Positions 35,470-44,269 are shown, counted from the first letter of the stretch. The stretch is DNA of 64,000 nt from Anaerolineae bacterium UTCFX1 (GCA_002050275.1 MWTB01000021.1:186001-250000), one strand, 5' to 3'. Translations and numbers: made by a program. Notes: a model not told the origin generated them from the sequence alone.

Positions 35470-36810
35470 ATGGCAGACAAAACTTTCGTCATCGGGCATG
35501 TCAACCCCGACACTGACTCCATCGCCTCTGCCATGGGCTACGCGTGGCTTCTGCGCGAACGCGATGGCGTAGAGGCTGTCGCGGCGCGCGCAGGCGCGCT
35601 CAACCCGCAAACGGCGTGGACGCTCAAACGTCTGGAACTCGACCCGCCTATCTTGCTGACCGACGCGTCGCCGCGCTTTGATTCTGTGATGTTGCGATAT
35701 GACACTATCCGTCCGCAAGCGCAATTAGGCGCGGCATGGGCGCTCGCCAGCAAAACCGGCGGCGTCGCTCCCATCGTAGACGCGGACGGTAAACCGTTCG
35801 GGCTGATCAACGGCTTGAGCCTATTCAAATACTTCATCGAAACGCTGGGTCCGCGTCCTGCCGAAACAACCGTGCGCGAAATGATGTCGGCGCCATGCAA
35901 AGATGCGGCGGACACGAGCGCAGCTAAATTCCCCGCTAACGCACGCATCCGCGACTTTTTGAATCGTATCCTGCGCGACGAAACCAGCGACTATTGGGTT
36001 ATTGATGAAAACGGTCTATATCTCGGCGTCGCTCGCCAGCGCGACCTGCTCAATCCGCCGCGCTTAAAGATCATCCTTGTAGATCATAACGAACCGCGTC
36101 AATCCATCGGCGCGCTCGAAGAAGCCGAGTTGCTCGAAGTGTTAGACCATCACCGTCTCGGCAACTCGCATACCCACACGCCCATTCGCTTCACAGTAGA
36201 CGTTGTCGGCTCGACCTCAACGCTCGTTTCGGAGATGAGCGCCGAGGCGGGGCTTTCCATGCCGCCCAGTCTCGCGGGTGCGCTTCTCGCTGGGCTGCTG
36301 TCTGACACGCTCATCCTCGCCTCACCGACCGTCACATTGCGCGATAAAAGCGCCGCCGAACGACTCGCGCGATGGGCGTTCGTGGGCGGAAGTCCGCTTA
36401 AAGGCGAGACGATTGAATCGTTCGGCACAGCCTTACTCGCCGCCGGCGCGGGACTCTCAAATCGCGATCCGCATGAGATCGTCAACACCGACATCAAACA
36501 ATACGAAGCCGGCGGATTCAAATTCGCCATCGCACAAGCCGAAGTGACCGACCTTTTGCAATTGGCGGATCATCTTATCTCGCTTTCCAAAGCGCTCGAC
36601 GATCTCAAAGATAAGCAAGGACTCGACTTCGCCATGCTGCTCGTTACCGATATTGTGCGCGGTTCAAGCCGGCTGATCCTGTCGTCTCACGCGCCGCTCA
36701 TACTCGACGATCTGCCCTACCCGCCTCTTCCAGACGACACCCGCCATGCGCCGGGCGTCGTCTCGCGCAAGAAACAATTGCTGCCCGTCGTATTGGGATT
36801 GCTGGAGTGA
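35470..36810 (+). CDS. DHH-family inorganic pyrophosphatase (family II) with internal CBS region
   Basis: This 446-residue protein has the DHH-phosphoesterase motifs: IGHVNPDTDSIASAMGYAW (metal ligands), LVDHNEPRQ and VLDHHRLGNSH, then the DHHA2 domain (LILASPTVTLRDKSAAERL; SSRLILSSHAPLILDDLPYP). Between the first and second motifs (about 60-210) are two CBS-like halves (VAPIVDADGKPFGLI; DYWVIDENGLYLGVARQRDLL). This is the layout of adenine-nucleotide-regulated Mn-dependent pyrophosphatases. It abuts the MazG-like gene with no gap; the pair would make and remove pyrophosphate. It is part of the hydroxylase operon. Confidence 0.87.
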   Translation: MADKTFVIGHVNPDTDSIASAMGYAWLLRERDGVEAVAARAGALNPQTAWTLKRLELDPPILLTDASPRFDSVMLRYDTIRPQAQLGAAWALASKTGGVAPIVDADGKPFGLINGLSLFKYFIETLGPRPAETTVREMMSAPCKDAADTSAAKFPANARIRDFLNRILRDETSDYWVIDENGLYLGVARQRDLLNPPRLKIILVDHNEPRQSIGALEEAELLEVLDHHRLGNSHTHTPIRFTVDVVGSTSTLVSEMSAEAGLSMPPSLAGALLAGLLSDTLILASPTVTLRDKSAAERLARWAFVGGSPLKGETIESFGTALLAAGAGLSNRDPHEIVNTDIKQYEAGGFKFAIAQAEVTDLLQLADHLISLSKALDDLKDKQGLDFAMLLVTDIVRGSSRLILSSHAPLILDDLPYPPLPDDTRHAPGVVSRKKQLLPVVLGLLE

Positions 36811-36822
36811 TGCATTGGCGTT

Positions 36823-37614
36823 ATGACCTCCATCTATCAAATCATCTCCGAGCTGGACAAAAACGACGAATCCGTTGTGTTGTGCACCATCGTCAAAAGT
36901 CAAGGTTCCACACCACGACGCGTGGGCAGTAAGATGCTGGTCTATCCAAACGGGAAATCAGTCGGTTCGATTGGCGGCGGAGACTTAGAACACCGCGTAC
37001 TTGATGAAGCCTGGATCGCCTTCAGCGAGGGCAAGCCGCGCACGCTCACCTATCATCTCGTCAACCCAAAGCGCGGCGATCCCGGCGTATGCGGCGGAAC
37101 CATAGAGGTCTTTGTGGAACCGATCCTCTCAACTCCAACGGTTGTCATCATCGGCGCGGGGCATGTCGGCAAGGCGATCGTTCACTTGGCAAAATGGCTG
37201 GGATTCCGAGTCGTCGTCAGCGACGACCGCGGGGAATTTTGCAACCCCGAATCCACACCGGGCGCCGACGCGTACTATCCGCTCCCGATGGAAGAGCTGG
37301 CAAGTCAACTAAAGATCACGCGGCGAACGTTTCTAGCGATCACTAGTCGCGGGTCCGCGCTGGACGCGTTAGGCTTGCCGTCGCTGCTTACATCACAAGC
37401 GGCGTATATCGGCGTGATCGGGTCTAAACGCCGCTGGCTGACAACCGTCAAAGCGCTGAGGGCAAAAGGCGTGCCTGAAGAACTGATCGCGCGCGTTCAT
37501 TCGCCCATGGGAATCGAGCTGAACGCTGAAACGCCCGAAGAGATCGCCGTTAGCGTCATGGCGGAGATCCTGATGATCCGCGATAAAGGCACGGGCAAAT
37601 CCATGAAAGATTGA
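36823..37614 (+). CDS. XdhC/CoxI-family molybdenum hydroxylase maturation protein
   Basis: This 263-residue protein delivers or modifies molybdenum cofactor (sulfuration step) for xanthine-dehydrogenase-family enzymes. The N-terminal XdhC_CoxI domain contains VVLCTIVKSQGSTPRRVGSK and the SIGGGDLEHRVLDEA segment. A Rossmann domain follows with IIGAGHVGKAIVHLAKWLGF and YIGVIGSKRRWLTTVKAL, and the C-terminus has SPMGIELNAETPEEIAVSV, all family hallmarks. GVCGG near residue 88 may bind metal. It is the last gene of the cluster and supports the assignment of 29722 and 32174 as a functional Mo hydroxylase. Confidence 0.9.
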   Translation: MTSIYQIISELDKNDESVVLCTIVKSQGSTPRRVGSKMLVYPNGKSVGSIGGGDLEHRVLDEAWIAFSEGKPRTLTYHLVNPKRGDPGVCGGTIEVFVEPILSTPTVVIIGAGHVGKAIVHLAKWLGFRVVVSDDRGEFCNPESTPGADAYYPLPMEELASQLKITRRTFLAITSRGSALDALGLPSLLTSQAAYIGVIGSKRRWLTTVKALRAKGVPEELIARVHSPMGIELNAETPEEIAVSVMAEILMIRDKGTGKSMKD

Positions 37615-37687
37615 GACCTTTTTTCATTTTTTTCGTACATAACTTAGGCTATAATTCGGAATAACGTTCCTTGAAAAGGAGAGACAC

Positions 37688-38731
37688 ATGGCTAGAATTT
37701 TTGATGTAATCGAATATGCAAACGAGATGAAAGATGAGATCGTCCATCGCTTCCCTGAGGAGGGCATCGGCGACTATCGCCTCGGTTCGCAAGTGATCGT
37801 ACGCGAGGCGCAAGCGGCGGTCTTCTTCCGCGACGGCAACGCGCTGGATGTATTCAACGCAGGCAGGCACACAATCGCCACTGCGAACATCCCAAAATTA
37901 ATTGACCTCATCGGAAAAGCGTTCAACGAACGCACGCCGTTCCCAGCGGAAGTGTACTTCGTGTCGCTCAAGGAATTTGCCAACGAGAAGTGGGGCACGC
38001 CGCAACCGATCATTGTTCGCAACCCGGGCATGGGGTTGGGCGTGGCGTTATTGCAGGGATTCGGAACATATTCGTTCCAAGTAAAAGACCCGCAACAATT
38101 CGTCACACAGATCGTCGGCGCGCGGGGTAGTTATCGCACTTCCGACATTGAAGAACGTTTGCGATCCGTTTTACTATCCAAATTGCAAGACGTGCTCGGC
38201 GAAACCACCTCCGCGAAAAGCGTAGTGGACTTAATCGGTTTGACGGAAGAACTCGGCGCCAGCGTCCGCGCAAAAGCGCAGGATGATTTCGAAGCGTTGG
38301 GCATGGTCTTGAAATCCTTCTACATTGGGAATCTCAAACCATCCAGCAAATCTGCGCAAGAATTACGCGACATGGGCATGCTTGATATGGCAACATACAC
38401 ACAACTACAAGCCGCAGATGCAATGCGCGACGCGGCTCAAAACGAAGGCGGCGGAGCGGGTCTCACCGCTGGCATCGGCGCAGGCATGGGCATCGGCAAT
38501 CTGATGGGGCAAGCGCTTCAAGGCGGCATGCAAAATGCCGCTGCGGGCGGCGCCGCCGCGGGCAGCATAAAAATGCCGGACATCATGACGCCCGCCGAAG
38601 CGGCGCAATTCATGAAAGTAACCGAAGCGGACGTTTTAGGCGCGATCAACGACGGCAGTCTAAAAGCCAAGAAGATCGGCTCGGCGTTTCGTATCAGTAA
38701 GGAAAATCTCGAAGCGTTCATGAACGGATAA
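37688..38731 (+). CDS. YdjI-like SPFH-domain protein fused to a HTH (excisionase-type) domain
   Basis: This 347-residue protein starts like the YdjI/virion-core-like SPFH family (IFDVIEYANEMKDEIVHRFP; IGDYRLGSQVIVREAQAAVF). After the SPFH region come a Gly/Ala-rich linker (GGGAGLTAGIGAGMGIGNLM, about 250-295) and a C-terminal MerR/excisionase-like DNA-binding or zinc-free HTH (MTPAEAAQFMKVTEADVLGA, KKIGSAFRISKENLEAFM). No membrane helix is present. In relatives the C-terminus often holds a zinc ribbon, so the HTH replaces it here. TATAAT at 37650-37655 and AAGGAG give a normal promoter and ribosome binding site. Confidence 0.82.
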   Translation: MARIFDVIEYANEMKDEIVHRFPEEGIGDYRLGSQVIVREAQAAVFFRDGNALDVFNAGRHTIATANIPKLIDLIGKAFNERTPFPAEVYFVSLKEFANEKWGTPQPIIVRNPGMGLGVALLQGFGTYSFQVKDPQQFVTQIVGARGSYRTSDIEERLRSVLLSKLQDVLGETTSAKSVVDLIGLTEELGASVRAKAQDDFEALGMVLKSFYIGNLKPSSKSAQELRDMGMLDMATYTQLQAADAMRDAAQNEGGGAGLTAGIGAGMGIGNLMGQALQGGMQNAAAGGAAAGSIKMPDIMTPAEAAQFMKVTEADVLGAINDGSLKAKKIGSAFRISKENLEAFMNG

Positions 38732-38760
38732 GACAACGAGACTGGTTTCGCTTCAAAATA

Positions 38761-38790
38761 AAAAGACTCTCCGGCGGAGAGTCTTTTTAT
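38761..38790. terminator. bidirectional rho-independent terminator
   Basis: AGACTCTC / GAGAGTCT (8 bp, loop CGGCG) is flanked by AAAA on the left and TTTTT on the right, so it can act on both strands. It separates convergent genes. Confidence 0.9.
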
Positions 38791-38843
38791 TTACCGCAGA
38801 AAAGTTTTCTGTCACGTTTACGAAAACGGCGTAAACACGAGCG

Positions 38844-40454
38844 CTACTCCAAATCGCACAATACGTCGGGAATGGAACTCACAATATCGCTCGCCATCAC
38901 TGCCACAGTCGAGCCGAGATCGTCGGCGGCATACAGCCCAGCCTGCGCATGAATCCACGCGCCAGCCGTCGCCGCATCGTAAGCGTCTAATCCTTGCGCG
39001 CGCAGTCCAACGATAACGCCAGCCAGCACGTCGCCGCTTCCAGCGCGCGCCAAAGCCGGCGACGCGACCGGAATGATCGTCATCCGCCCATCGGGTGCGG
39101 CAATCACCGTAAACGCGCCTTTCAACACAACGACATGTCCCCACTCTCGCGCAAACTTAAGGGCGATGGATTGCCGATCTTCTTGAATTTCTTCGCGTGA
39201 TATTCCAGTCAACGCAGACATTTCACCGGGGTGTGGCGTGAGAATCGCCGTCGCAGGGAGTTTTACCTGCCAGTCTTTAATCTGCGCAAGCAAACGCAGC
39301 CCGTCTGCGTCCACAACCAACGGCGGTAAAGCGTTCTCAATCGTCTCCTTTGAATCGGCTTCTTCATGCACAAAGCCGAGCGCCGATTTCTTCGGAGTCG
39401 CTCTCTGCGTCAGTAAAGTTTCAATAAATTCTTTCGTTGCGCTTTCGCTTCCAACGCCCGGACCGATCAGCATTGCCGTTGCGCGTCCGAGGTTTTTCAA
39501 CAGTACATCTGCCGCGCCGGAAGCGATCACGCCAGTCGAATGCGGAAGAAGAATCCAGGTCGCTTCAGGAATTTGACCCGCGATCGCCGCATGAATAGAT
39601 GCAGGAATCGCCAACTGAACAAGCCCCGCCCCAGCGCGATACGCTGCCTCGCCCGCCAGGACGACCGCTCCGGCGTAGTTGACCGAGCCAGCCGCGATCA
39701 ACGCCGCGCCAAACGTCCCTTTGTGCGCATCTAACGGACGTTCGGGCAACAGCGCCGAAATTGAGTCTTCGTCTGCGACTTCAACGCATACATCCTTCCA
39801 CTTTGAAAGATTCGGTGGAAATCCAATATCAACTACTTTGAGTCCGCCCACATATTCAAACGCCGGCAATTTCAGCAAACCTTGTTTAACTGCAGCCATC
39901 GTAACGGTCAGGTCCGCGCGGATCGTTTCTTCCGCCGTTTCGCCCGAATCGCAATTCACGCCCGAAGGACAATCTACTGCAATCACGAATGGGGGTTCGT
40001 CCAGGCTGTCTAAATAATCATTGACCTCCGCAAGCGTTTCAGCGACGTCTTTCTTCAACGGCGGCTTAACTCCCGTCCCAAACGCGCCATCGAGGAAGAT
40101 GTGAGCGCTTCCAAGCGCTTCAGTCAATTGTTCAAAAGCGCCCTCGCCCGCAAAGACCTCTCCTCCCGCTTCAGCGAAGCGTTTTACGAGAGCGTCTTTC
40201 CTCCGTTTGACGAGATACGCGCTCGCCTTCCAGCCCGCTTCCACCAGCGCCGTCAATGCGACAAGCGCGTCGCCGCCGTTATTTCCAGAGCCGACCAAAC
40301 CGACGATCGCAAGCGAGTCGTCGTCAGCGAACAGATCGGCTATAACATCCGCCAAACCCAAGCCGGCGTTTTGCATCATCTGATCGTAAGATAAGCCGTT
40401 CGCATCCGCTTCTTTTTCAATTTCCTGCATTTGTGAGACAGTGACAAGTTTCAT
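38844..40454 (-). CDS. nnr: bifunctional NAD(P)H-hydrate epimerase / ADP-dependent dehydratase
   Basis: This 536-residue protein repairs damaged NADHX/NADPHX. The N-terminal YjeF epimerase domain (about 1-215) has TVSQMQEIEKEADANGLSYD, the GLVGSGNNGGDALVAL loop and VIAVDCPSGVNCDSGE. The C-terminal ribokinase-like dehydratase domain contains DAHKGTFGAALIAAGSVNYA, VVDADGLRLLAQ, LTPHPGEMSALTG and RAGSGDVLAGVIVGL with the catalytic Asp. I chose the ATG at 40454 because GGAGAGG precedes it and the family starts with MKLVTVSQM; the frame extends 30 codons upstream. Positions 40455-40682 hold its promoter and that of the ABC operon. Confidence 0.93.
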   Translation of the reverse strand: MKLVTVSQMQEIEKEADANGLSYDQMMQNAGLGLADVIADLFADDDSLAIVGLVGSGNNGGDALVALTALVEAGWKASAYLVKRRKDALVKRFAEAGGEVFAGEGAFEQLTEALGSAHIFLDGAFGTGVKPPLKKDVAETLAEVNDYLDSLDEPPFVIAVDCPSGVNCDSGETAEETIRADLTVTMAAVKQGLLKLPAFEYVGGLKVVDIGFPPNLSKWKDVCVEVADEDSISALLPERPLDAHKGTFGAALIAAGSVNYAGAVVLAGEAAYRAGAGLVQLAIPASIHAAIAGQIPEATWILLPHSTGVIASGAADVLLKNLGRATAMLIGPGVGSESATKEFIETLLTQRATPKKSALGFVHEEADSKETIENALPPLVVDADGLRLLAQIKDWQVKLPATAILTPHPGEMSALTGISREEIQEDRQSIALKFAREWGHVVVLKGAFTVIAAPDGRMTIIPVASPALARAGSGDVLAGVIVGLRAQGLDAYDAATAGAWIHAQAGLYAADDLGSTVAVMASDIVSSIPDVLCDLE

Positions 40455-40629
40455 AATCCTCTCCAAGAATGAATGTATTGTACTGTACGGCTCCATAAAA
40501 CCTGCGCTGTAGACCCTCATTCTTATAAAGATCATACTCTTCATGCCGCTATCGGCGCGTCAACGATTTATAAAAATAACGTGCGCGAACACTTGTCGAA
40601 TCGCGCAAAATAGTCTATCCTTACACGAA

Positions 40630-40652
40630 CGAGATGAACGCGGTTCATCTCG
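40630..40652. promoter_or_regulatory. 10-bp perfect dyad upstream of the ABC importer genes
   Basis: CGAGATGAAC and GTTCATCTCG flank GCG. It lies 31 bases before the ATG at 40683, just after a possible promoter (TTGTCG around 40594, TATCCT around 40616). It could be a repressor operator for amino-acid uptake or a hairpin in the mRNA leader. Confidence 0.5.
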
Positions 40653-40682
40653 AATCTATTCTTTATTCTCTTGGAGGAGTAC

Positions 40683-41597
40683 ATGAAGAACTTGCACAAA
40701 CTGTTGGTTGTCGGCGTAATTGCCGCGTTCGCATTAGCGGCATGCGGCGGCAAAAGCGCTCCGCAAGCGCAAGCGAACGATCTGCTCGAGCAGATTAAGC
40801 AACGCGGTTACATTCTAGTTTCGACCGATCCGAACTATGAACCGCAGTCGTTTTTGAATACAGAAGGCAAACGCCCCGCCGGCACGAAATGCCCATCCGA
40901 CGCCTTGACGACCGCTGAAATGCAAGGCTTTGACGTGGACGCCGCTATCGCAATCGGCGACGGATTAGGCGTCGAGACCTGCTTCGCCACCCCTTCTTGG
41001 GATACGATCACCGCCGGCTCGTGGGCGAACAAATGGGACGTTAGCGTCGGCTCGATGACCATCACCACCGATCGCCAGAAAGTCCTTGACTTCAGCGTAC
41101 CGTATTACTACACGCCGGCGATCATCGCCGTCCGCGCTGATTCAGGTCTCACGTCTCTCGACGATCTAAACGGGAAAGCGCTGTGCGTCGGCGCCTCTAC
41201 GACCTACGAATCTTGGCTCGAAGGCGATATGGCAGGATTGGGCTTGCCCGCTTCATCTATTTACGCGCAAGCGCCGAGCGTCACCATCGTCCCGCTTGAG
41301 ACCGATCAGGAATGCGCTCAGTCCATCGCCGCGGGCCGCGAAGACTTCATCGGCTACATGACTTCTGAGACCGTCGTGGACGCTAACATCGCCGCGGGCT
41401 TCCCGGTCGTTAAACTTGGCTCGCCGGTCTTCTCTGAAGACCTCGCCGCCTCGTTCGACAAATCCGCCAGCCTGCCGACCGCCACATTGCGCGAAGAAGT
41501 CAACCGCATCTTCACCAAGATGCACGAAGATGGCACGCTCACAAACCTCTCCGTTAAGTGGTTCGGCTCGGATATTACGCAAGCGCCGCAACACTAG
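40683..41597 (+). CDS. amino-acid ABC transporter substrate-binding lipoprotein
   Basis: This 304-residue receptor has a lipoprotein signal peptide (KNLHKLLVVGVIAAFALAACGG, lipobox LAAC with the lipidated Cys at about residue 21). The rest is an SBP_bac_3 domain: RGYILVSTDPNYEPQSF, MQGFDVDAAIAIGDGLGV, DVSVGSMTITTDRQKVLDFS, GKALCVGASTTYESWLEG and DLAASFDKS. Two Cys residues (Lys-Cys-Pro-Ser and ETCFATP) may form a disulfide. GGAGGAG lies just before the ATG at 40683. It is the first gene of a four-gene set ending in a dimethylargininase, so a cationic or methylated arginine is a plausible ligand. That is inference from context. Confidence 0.87.
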   Translation: MKNLHKLLVVGVIAAFALAACGGKSAPQAQANDLLEQIKQRGYILVSTDPNYEPQSFLNTEGKRPAGTKCPSDALTTAEMQGFDVDAAIAIGDGLGVETCFATPSWDTITAGSWANKWDVSVGSMTITTDRQKVLDFSVPYYYTPAIIAVRADSGLTSLDDLNGKALCVGASTTYESWLEGDMAGLGLPASSIYAQAPSVTIVPLETDQECAQSIAAGREDFIGYMTSETVVDANIAAGFPVVKLGSPVFSEDLAASFDKSASLPTATLREEVNRIFTKMHEDGTLTNLSVKWFGSDITQAPQH

Positions 41598-41712
41598 TTC
41601 GTTATTACATTTGGGGAGCGGCTGCCCGCCGCTCCCCTTCTCTCTATTTGAAATTAGCATCTTTCACCATCCGATATAAACTGATACAATACTTCCGCCT
41701 TACCAACGCCTA

Positions 41713-42540
41713 ATGGATACCGCAAACTCATCAGGACAATCGCAAGCCGATCTACTCGTTGCCGTCCAAAAACGCAAACAAGCGAATTTTCGCATGGGCG
41801 TTGGAGCGACATGGGGAATTCTGCTCTTAATATTAATTTTTTTGTTTAGCGGGAAATCAATCGGAAGTTATCAAACTATCCAGCTTAACACTGAATTCAT
41901 GCGAAACAACCTCGCCTTTATCGGCGGCGGTTTAGGGCAAACGCTCTTCGTTTCAATCCTCTCAATTCTGCTGGCAATGTTGCTGGCTTTATTAACCGCG
42001 CTGGGCAGACTCTCCACGTTTCCGCCGATCTTCGCGCTCAGCACATTTTATGTCTCATTGATTCGCGGCACGCCGCTTTATCTTCAGATATTTTTCTTCT
42101 TTTTAGCGCTTCCCCAACTTGGGATCATCCTCAGCGGAGTTCTCGCAGGCGTGCTTGCGCTTGGGCTGAACTATGGCGCGTATATGAGCGAAACGTTCCG
42201 CGCCGCGCTCTCCTCCGTCGGCAAGGGACAGCGTGAAGCCGCTACCGCGCTCGGCATGACCCCGCTTCAAACCATGCGACGAGTGATCCTCCCGCAGGCG
42301 TTGCGTTTCGCCATCCCCCCAATGGGCAACGACTTCATTTCCATGACGAAAGATTCCGCGCTCGTTTCCGCGACAGGCTTCGTTCACGAACTTATGTGGC
42401 GCGCCCAAAAAGTAGGGCGCGCCCAATTCAACAATCTCGAAGCCCTGCTCATGGCGGCTATGTTTTACTGGGTGATGACGTTGCTCTTAACCTTCCTGCA
42501 ATCGCGCCTCGAAGCCTATCTCGCCAAAGGGGATCGCTAA
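41713..42540 (+). CDS. amino-acid ABC transporter permease
   Basis: This 275-residue HisM/GlnP-type permease has about five or six hydrophobic helices. The conserved EAA loop is [20 protein letters not shown] followed by [20 protein letters not shown], which is typical for polar amino-acid importers. [20 protein letters not shown] is the other family hallmark. The stop at 42538-42540 is followed after one base by the ATPase ATG. TACAAT at 41685-41690 may be a -10 box, giving the permease its own start of transcription 115 bases after the receptor gene. Confidence 0.9.
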   Translation: MDTANSSGQSQADLLVAVQKRKQANFRMGVGATWGILLLILIFLFSGKSIGSYQTIQLNTEFMRNNLAFIGGGLGQTLFVSILSILLAMLLALLTALGRLSTFPPIFALSTFYVSLIRGTPLYLQIFFFFLALPQLGIILSGVLAGVLALGLNYGAYMSETFRAALSSVGKGQREAATALGMTPLQTMRRVILPQALRFAIPPMGNDFISMTKDSALVSATGFVHELMWRAQKVGRAQFNNLEALLMAAMFYWVMTLLLTFLQSRLEAYLAKGDR

Positions 42541-42541
42541 G

Positions 42542-43303
42542 ATGGCGCCCATCGTTCGCATTTCAAACCTAGATAAATATTTTGGCCGCTTACATGTGCT
42601 CAAAAATGTTTCACTCGAAGTCCAACCGCGCGAAGTGATCTGCCTGATCGGACGCAGCGGCTCGGGAAAAAGCACGCTATTGCGCTGCATAAACTTTCTC
42701 GAAGAACCTTCTGGCGGAAGCATTGAAGTGGACGGTTTAACCGTCCACAGCCACGAACGCGGCAATGAACATCGCCAGCGGATTCATGAAGTGCGCCTCA
42801 AGACCGGCATGGTCTTCCAAGAATTCAATCTCTTCCCGCATATGAGCGTCTTGCAAAACGTCATCGAGGGACCGGTCACCGTCAAAGGCATGGAACGCTC
42901 CGAAGCCATCGCGCTCGGCGAAAAAAATCTCGACAGCGTCGGCATGCTATTTAAGAGAGACGAATATCCGTTGCGCCTCTCCGGCGGACAAAAACAACGC
43001 GTAGCGATCGCGCGCGCGCTCACTATGCAGCCGCGCGTCATGCTGTTCGACGAACCCACCTCCGCGCTCGACCCCGAATTGATCGGCGAAGTATTAAACG
43101 TAATGAAAAAAGTCGCCAAAGACGGCATGACCATGATCGTCGTCACGCACGAAATGGGCTTTGCGCGCGAAGTGGCTGATCGTGTGCTGGTAATGGCAGA
43201 GGGCGAAATCATCGAAGACGCTAACCCAACCGCACTGTTCAGCGCCCCCAAAGACCCCCGCACGCAAGCGCTGATCGAACGCTACCGCACCGGGGGAAGG
43301 TAA
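42542..43303 (+). CDS. amino-acid ABC transporter ATP-binding protein
   Basis: This 253-residue ATPase has Walker [23 protein letters not shown]-loop [20 protein letters not shown], signature [19 protein letters not shown], Walker [21 protein letters not shown] and H-loop [16 protein letters not shown]. These are the GlnQ/HisP-type motifs of polar amino-acid importers. It forms one importer with the two genes upstream. Confidence 0.95.
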   Translation: MAPIVRISNLDKYFGRLHVLKNVSLEVQPREVICLIGRSGSGKSTLLRCINFLEEPSGGSIEVDGLTVHSHERGNEHRQRIHEVRLKTGMVFQEFNLFPHMSVLQNVIEGPVTVKGMERSEAIALGEKNLDSVGMLFKRDEYPLRLSGGQKQRVAIARALTMQPRVMLFDEPTSALDPELIGEVLNVMKKVAKDGMTMIVVTHEMGFAREVADRVLVMAEGEIIEDANPTALFSAPKDPRTQALIERYRTGGR

Positions 43304-43305
43304 TT

Positions 43306-44094
43306 TTGCTTATCGCGGTCACGCGCGAGGTCAGTCCGCGCTTCAACGAATGCGAGATCACGCACATCGAACGCGCCTCCATTGACATAGACGTCGCTCG
43401 ACGACAACATCATCAATATACACAAACCTTAAAAGAACTTGGATGCGCTGTTCTGGAATTACCCGCCGAAGCGGATTTACCCGATTCCGTCTTTGTCGAA
43501 GATACCGCCGTCATTCTGCCTGAAGTCGCGCTTCTCACCCGACCCGGAGCCGACTCGCGCAAACCCGAAGTCGAATCCATCGCCTGCGCCCTAGCCCCCT
43601 ACCGCGAGATCATCCGTATTCAGCCTCCCGCCGCCATAGACGGCGGCGATACGCTTGTGATGGGGAAAGAAATATTTGTGGGCATGTCTACGCGAAGCAC
43701 AGCAAGCGTCATTGACCAGATGAATCAACTGCTCGGAAAATACGGATACAAAACGCGCAACATAGAACTGCGCGATTGTCTGCATCTCAAAAGCGCCATC
43801 ACGCGTATAGACGATGAAACTTTGCTCATCAACCGCAACTGGGTGGATCCCGAGAACTTTGAAGGATACAAATTAATTGATGTCCATCCTTCCGAACCGT
43901 TCGCCGCAAATTGTTTACCGATCAACGGTTCGATCGTCTTTCCAACGGCATTTCCGCAAACGACCGCGAGACTCGAATCGCTAGGATTTAAAATCAAGCC
44001 TGTGGTTGTAGACGAACTGGCAAAAGCCGAGGGCGCAGTAACCTGCTGCAGCTTAATTATATATAACAACGCCAGGACGCAAGATAGTCGCTAG
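43306..44094 (+). CDS. dimethylargininase (DDAH) / arginine-deiminase-superfamily protein
   Basis: This 262-residue amidinotransferase-fold enzyme hydrolyses N-methylated arginine to citrulline and methylamines. Active-site elements are SVFVEDTAVILPEVALLTRPG (acidic residues), AIDGGDTLVMGKEIFVGMSTR, CLHLKSAITRID with the catalytic His, and the C-terminal EGAVTCCSLIIY with the nucleophilic Cys. LHLKS and TCCS match the DDAH branch of mammals. The start is a TTG at 43306, 3 bases after the ATPase stop, with GGGGGAAGG directly before it. It is cotranscribed with the importer, so the imported solute is probably its substrate. Other guanidino substrates (arginine, agmatine-like) cannot be excluded. 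Confidence 0.85.
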   Translation: MLIAVTREVSPRFNECEITHIERASIDIDVARRQHHQYTQTLKELGCAVLELPAEADLPDSVFVEDTAVILPEVALLTRPGADSRKPEVESIACALAPYREIIRIQPPAAIDGGDTLVMGKEIFVGMSTRSTASVIDQMNQLLGKYGYKTRNIELRDCLHLKSAITRIDDETLLINRNWVDPENFEGYKLIDVHPSEPFAANCLPINGSIVFPTAFPQTTARLESLGFKIKPVVVDELAKAEGAVTCCSLIIYNNARTQDSR

Positions 44095-44111
44095 ACGCAG
44101 ACCGTCGAAAC

Positions 44112-44140
44112 AAAAAATCTCCGCAATTGCGGAGATTTCT
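44112..44140. terminator. bidirectional terminator (24-bp perfect palindrome)
   Basis: AAATCTCCGCAA/TTGCGGAGATTT (44115-44138) has AAAAAA on its left, which is a TTTTTT run on the minus strand. It ends the DDAH operon on the plus strand and the tRNA on the minus strand. Confidence 0.85.
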
Positions 44141-44146
44141 TAAGAG

Positions 44147-44228
44147 TGCGCTGGAGAGGACTTGAACCTCCACGCCTTGCGGCACATGGCCCTCAACCAT
44201 GCCTGTCTGCCAATTCCAGCACCAGCGC
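44147..44228 (-). tRNA. tRNA-Leu (GAG)
   Basis: On the minus strand the acceptor arm GCGCTGG pairs with CCAGCGC, with discriminator A. The anticodon arm is CATGG-TTGAGGG-CCATG, giving anticodon GAG. The T arm loop is TTCAAGT, and there is a long variable arm (GCC..GGC), as in tRNA-Leu. The CCA end is not encoded. GAG reads CTC and CTT codons. It has its own consensus promoter and a terminator. Confidence 0.95.
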
Positions 44229-44241
44229 ATAAGCAGGGCGT

Positions 44242-44269
44242 ATTATAATCGGCTTACTTCGCTTGTCAA
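44242..44269 (-). promoter_or_regulatory. sigma-70 promoter of tRNA-Leu
   Basis: On the minus strand the -35 TTGACA (44269-44264) and the -10 TATAAT (44247-44242) are separated by 16 bases, about 13 bases before the tRNA. The -35 lies in a dyad TCGCTTG-T-CAAGCGA (44259-44273), 20 bases before the plsX start on the other strand. Confidence 0.8.
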
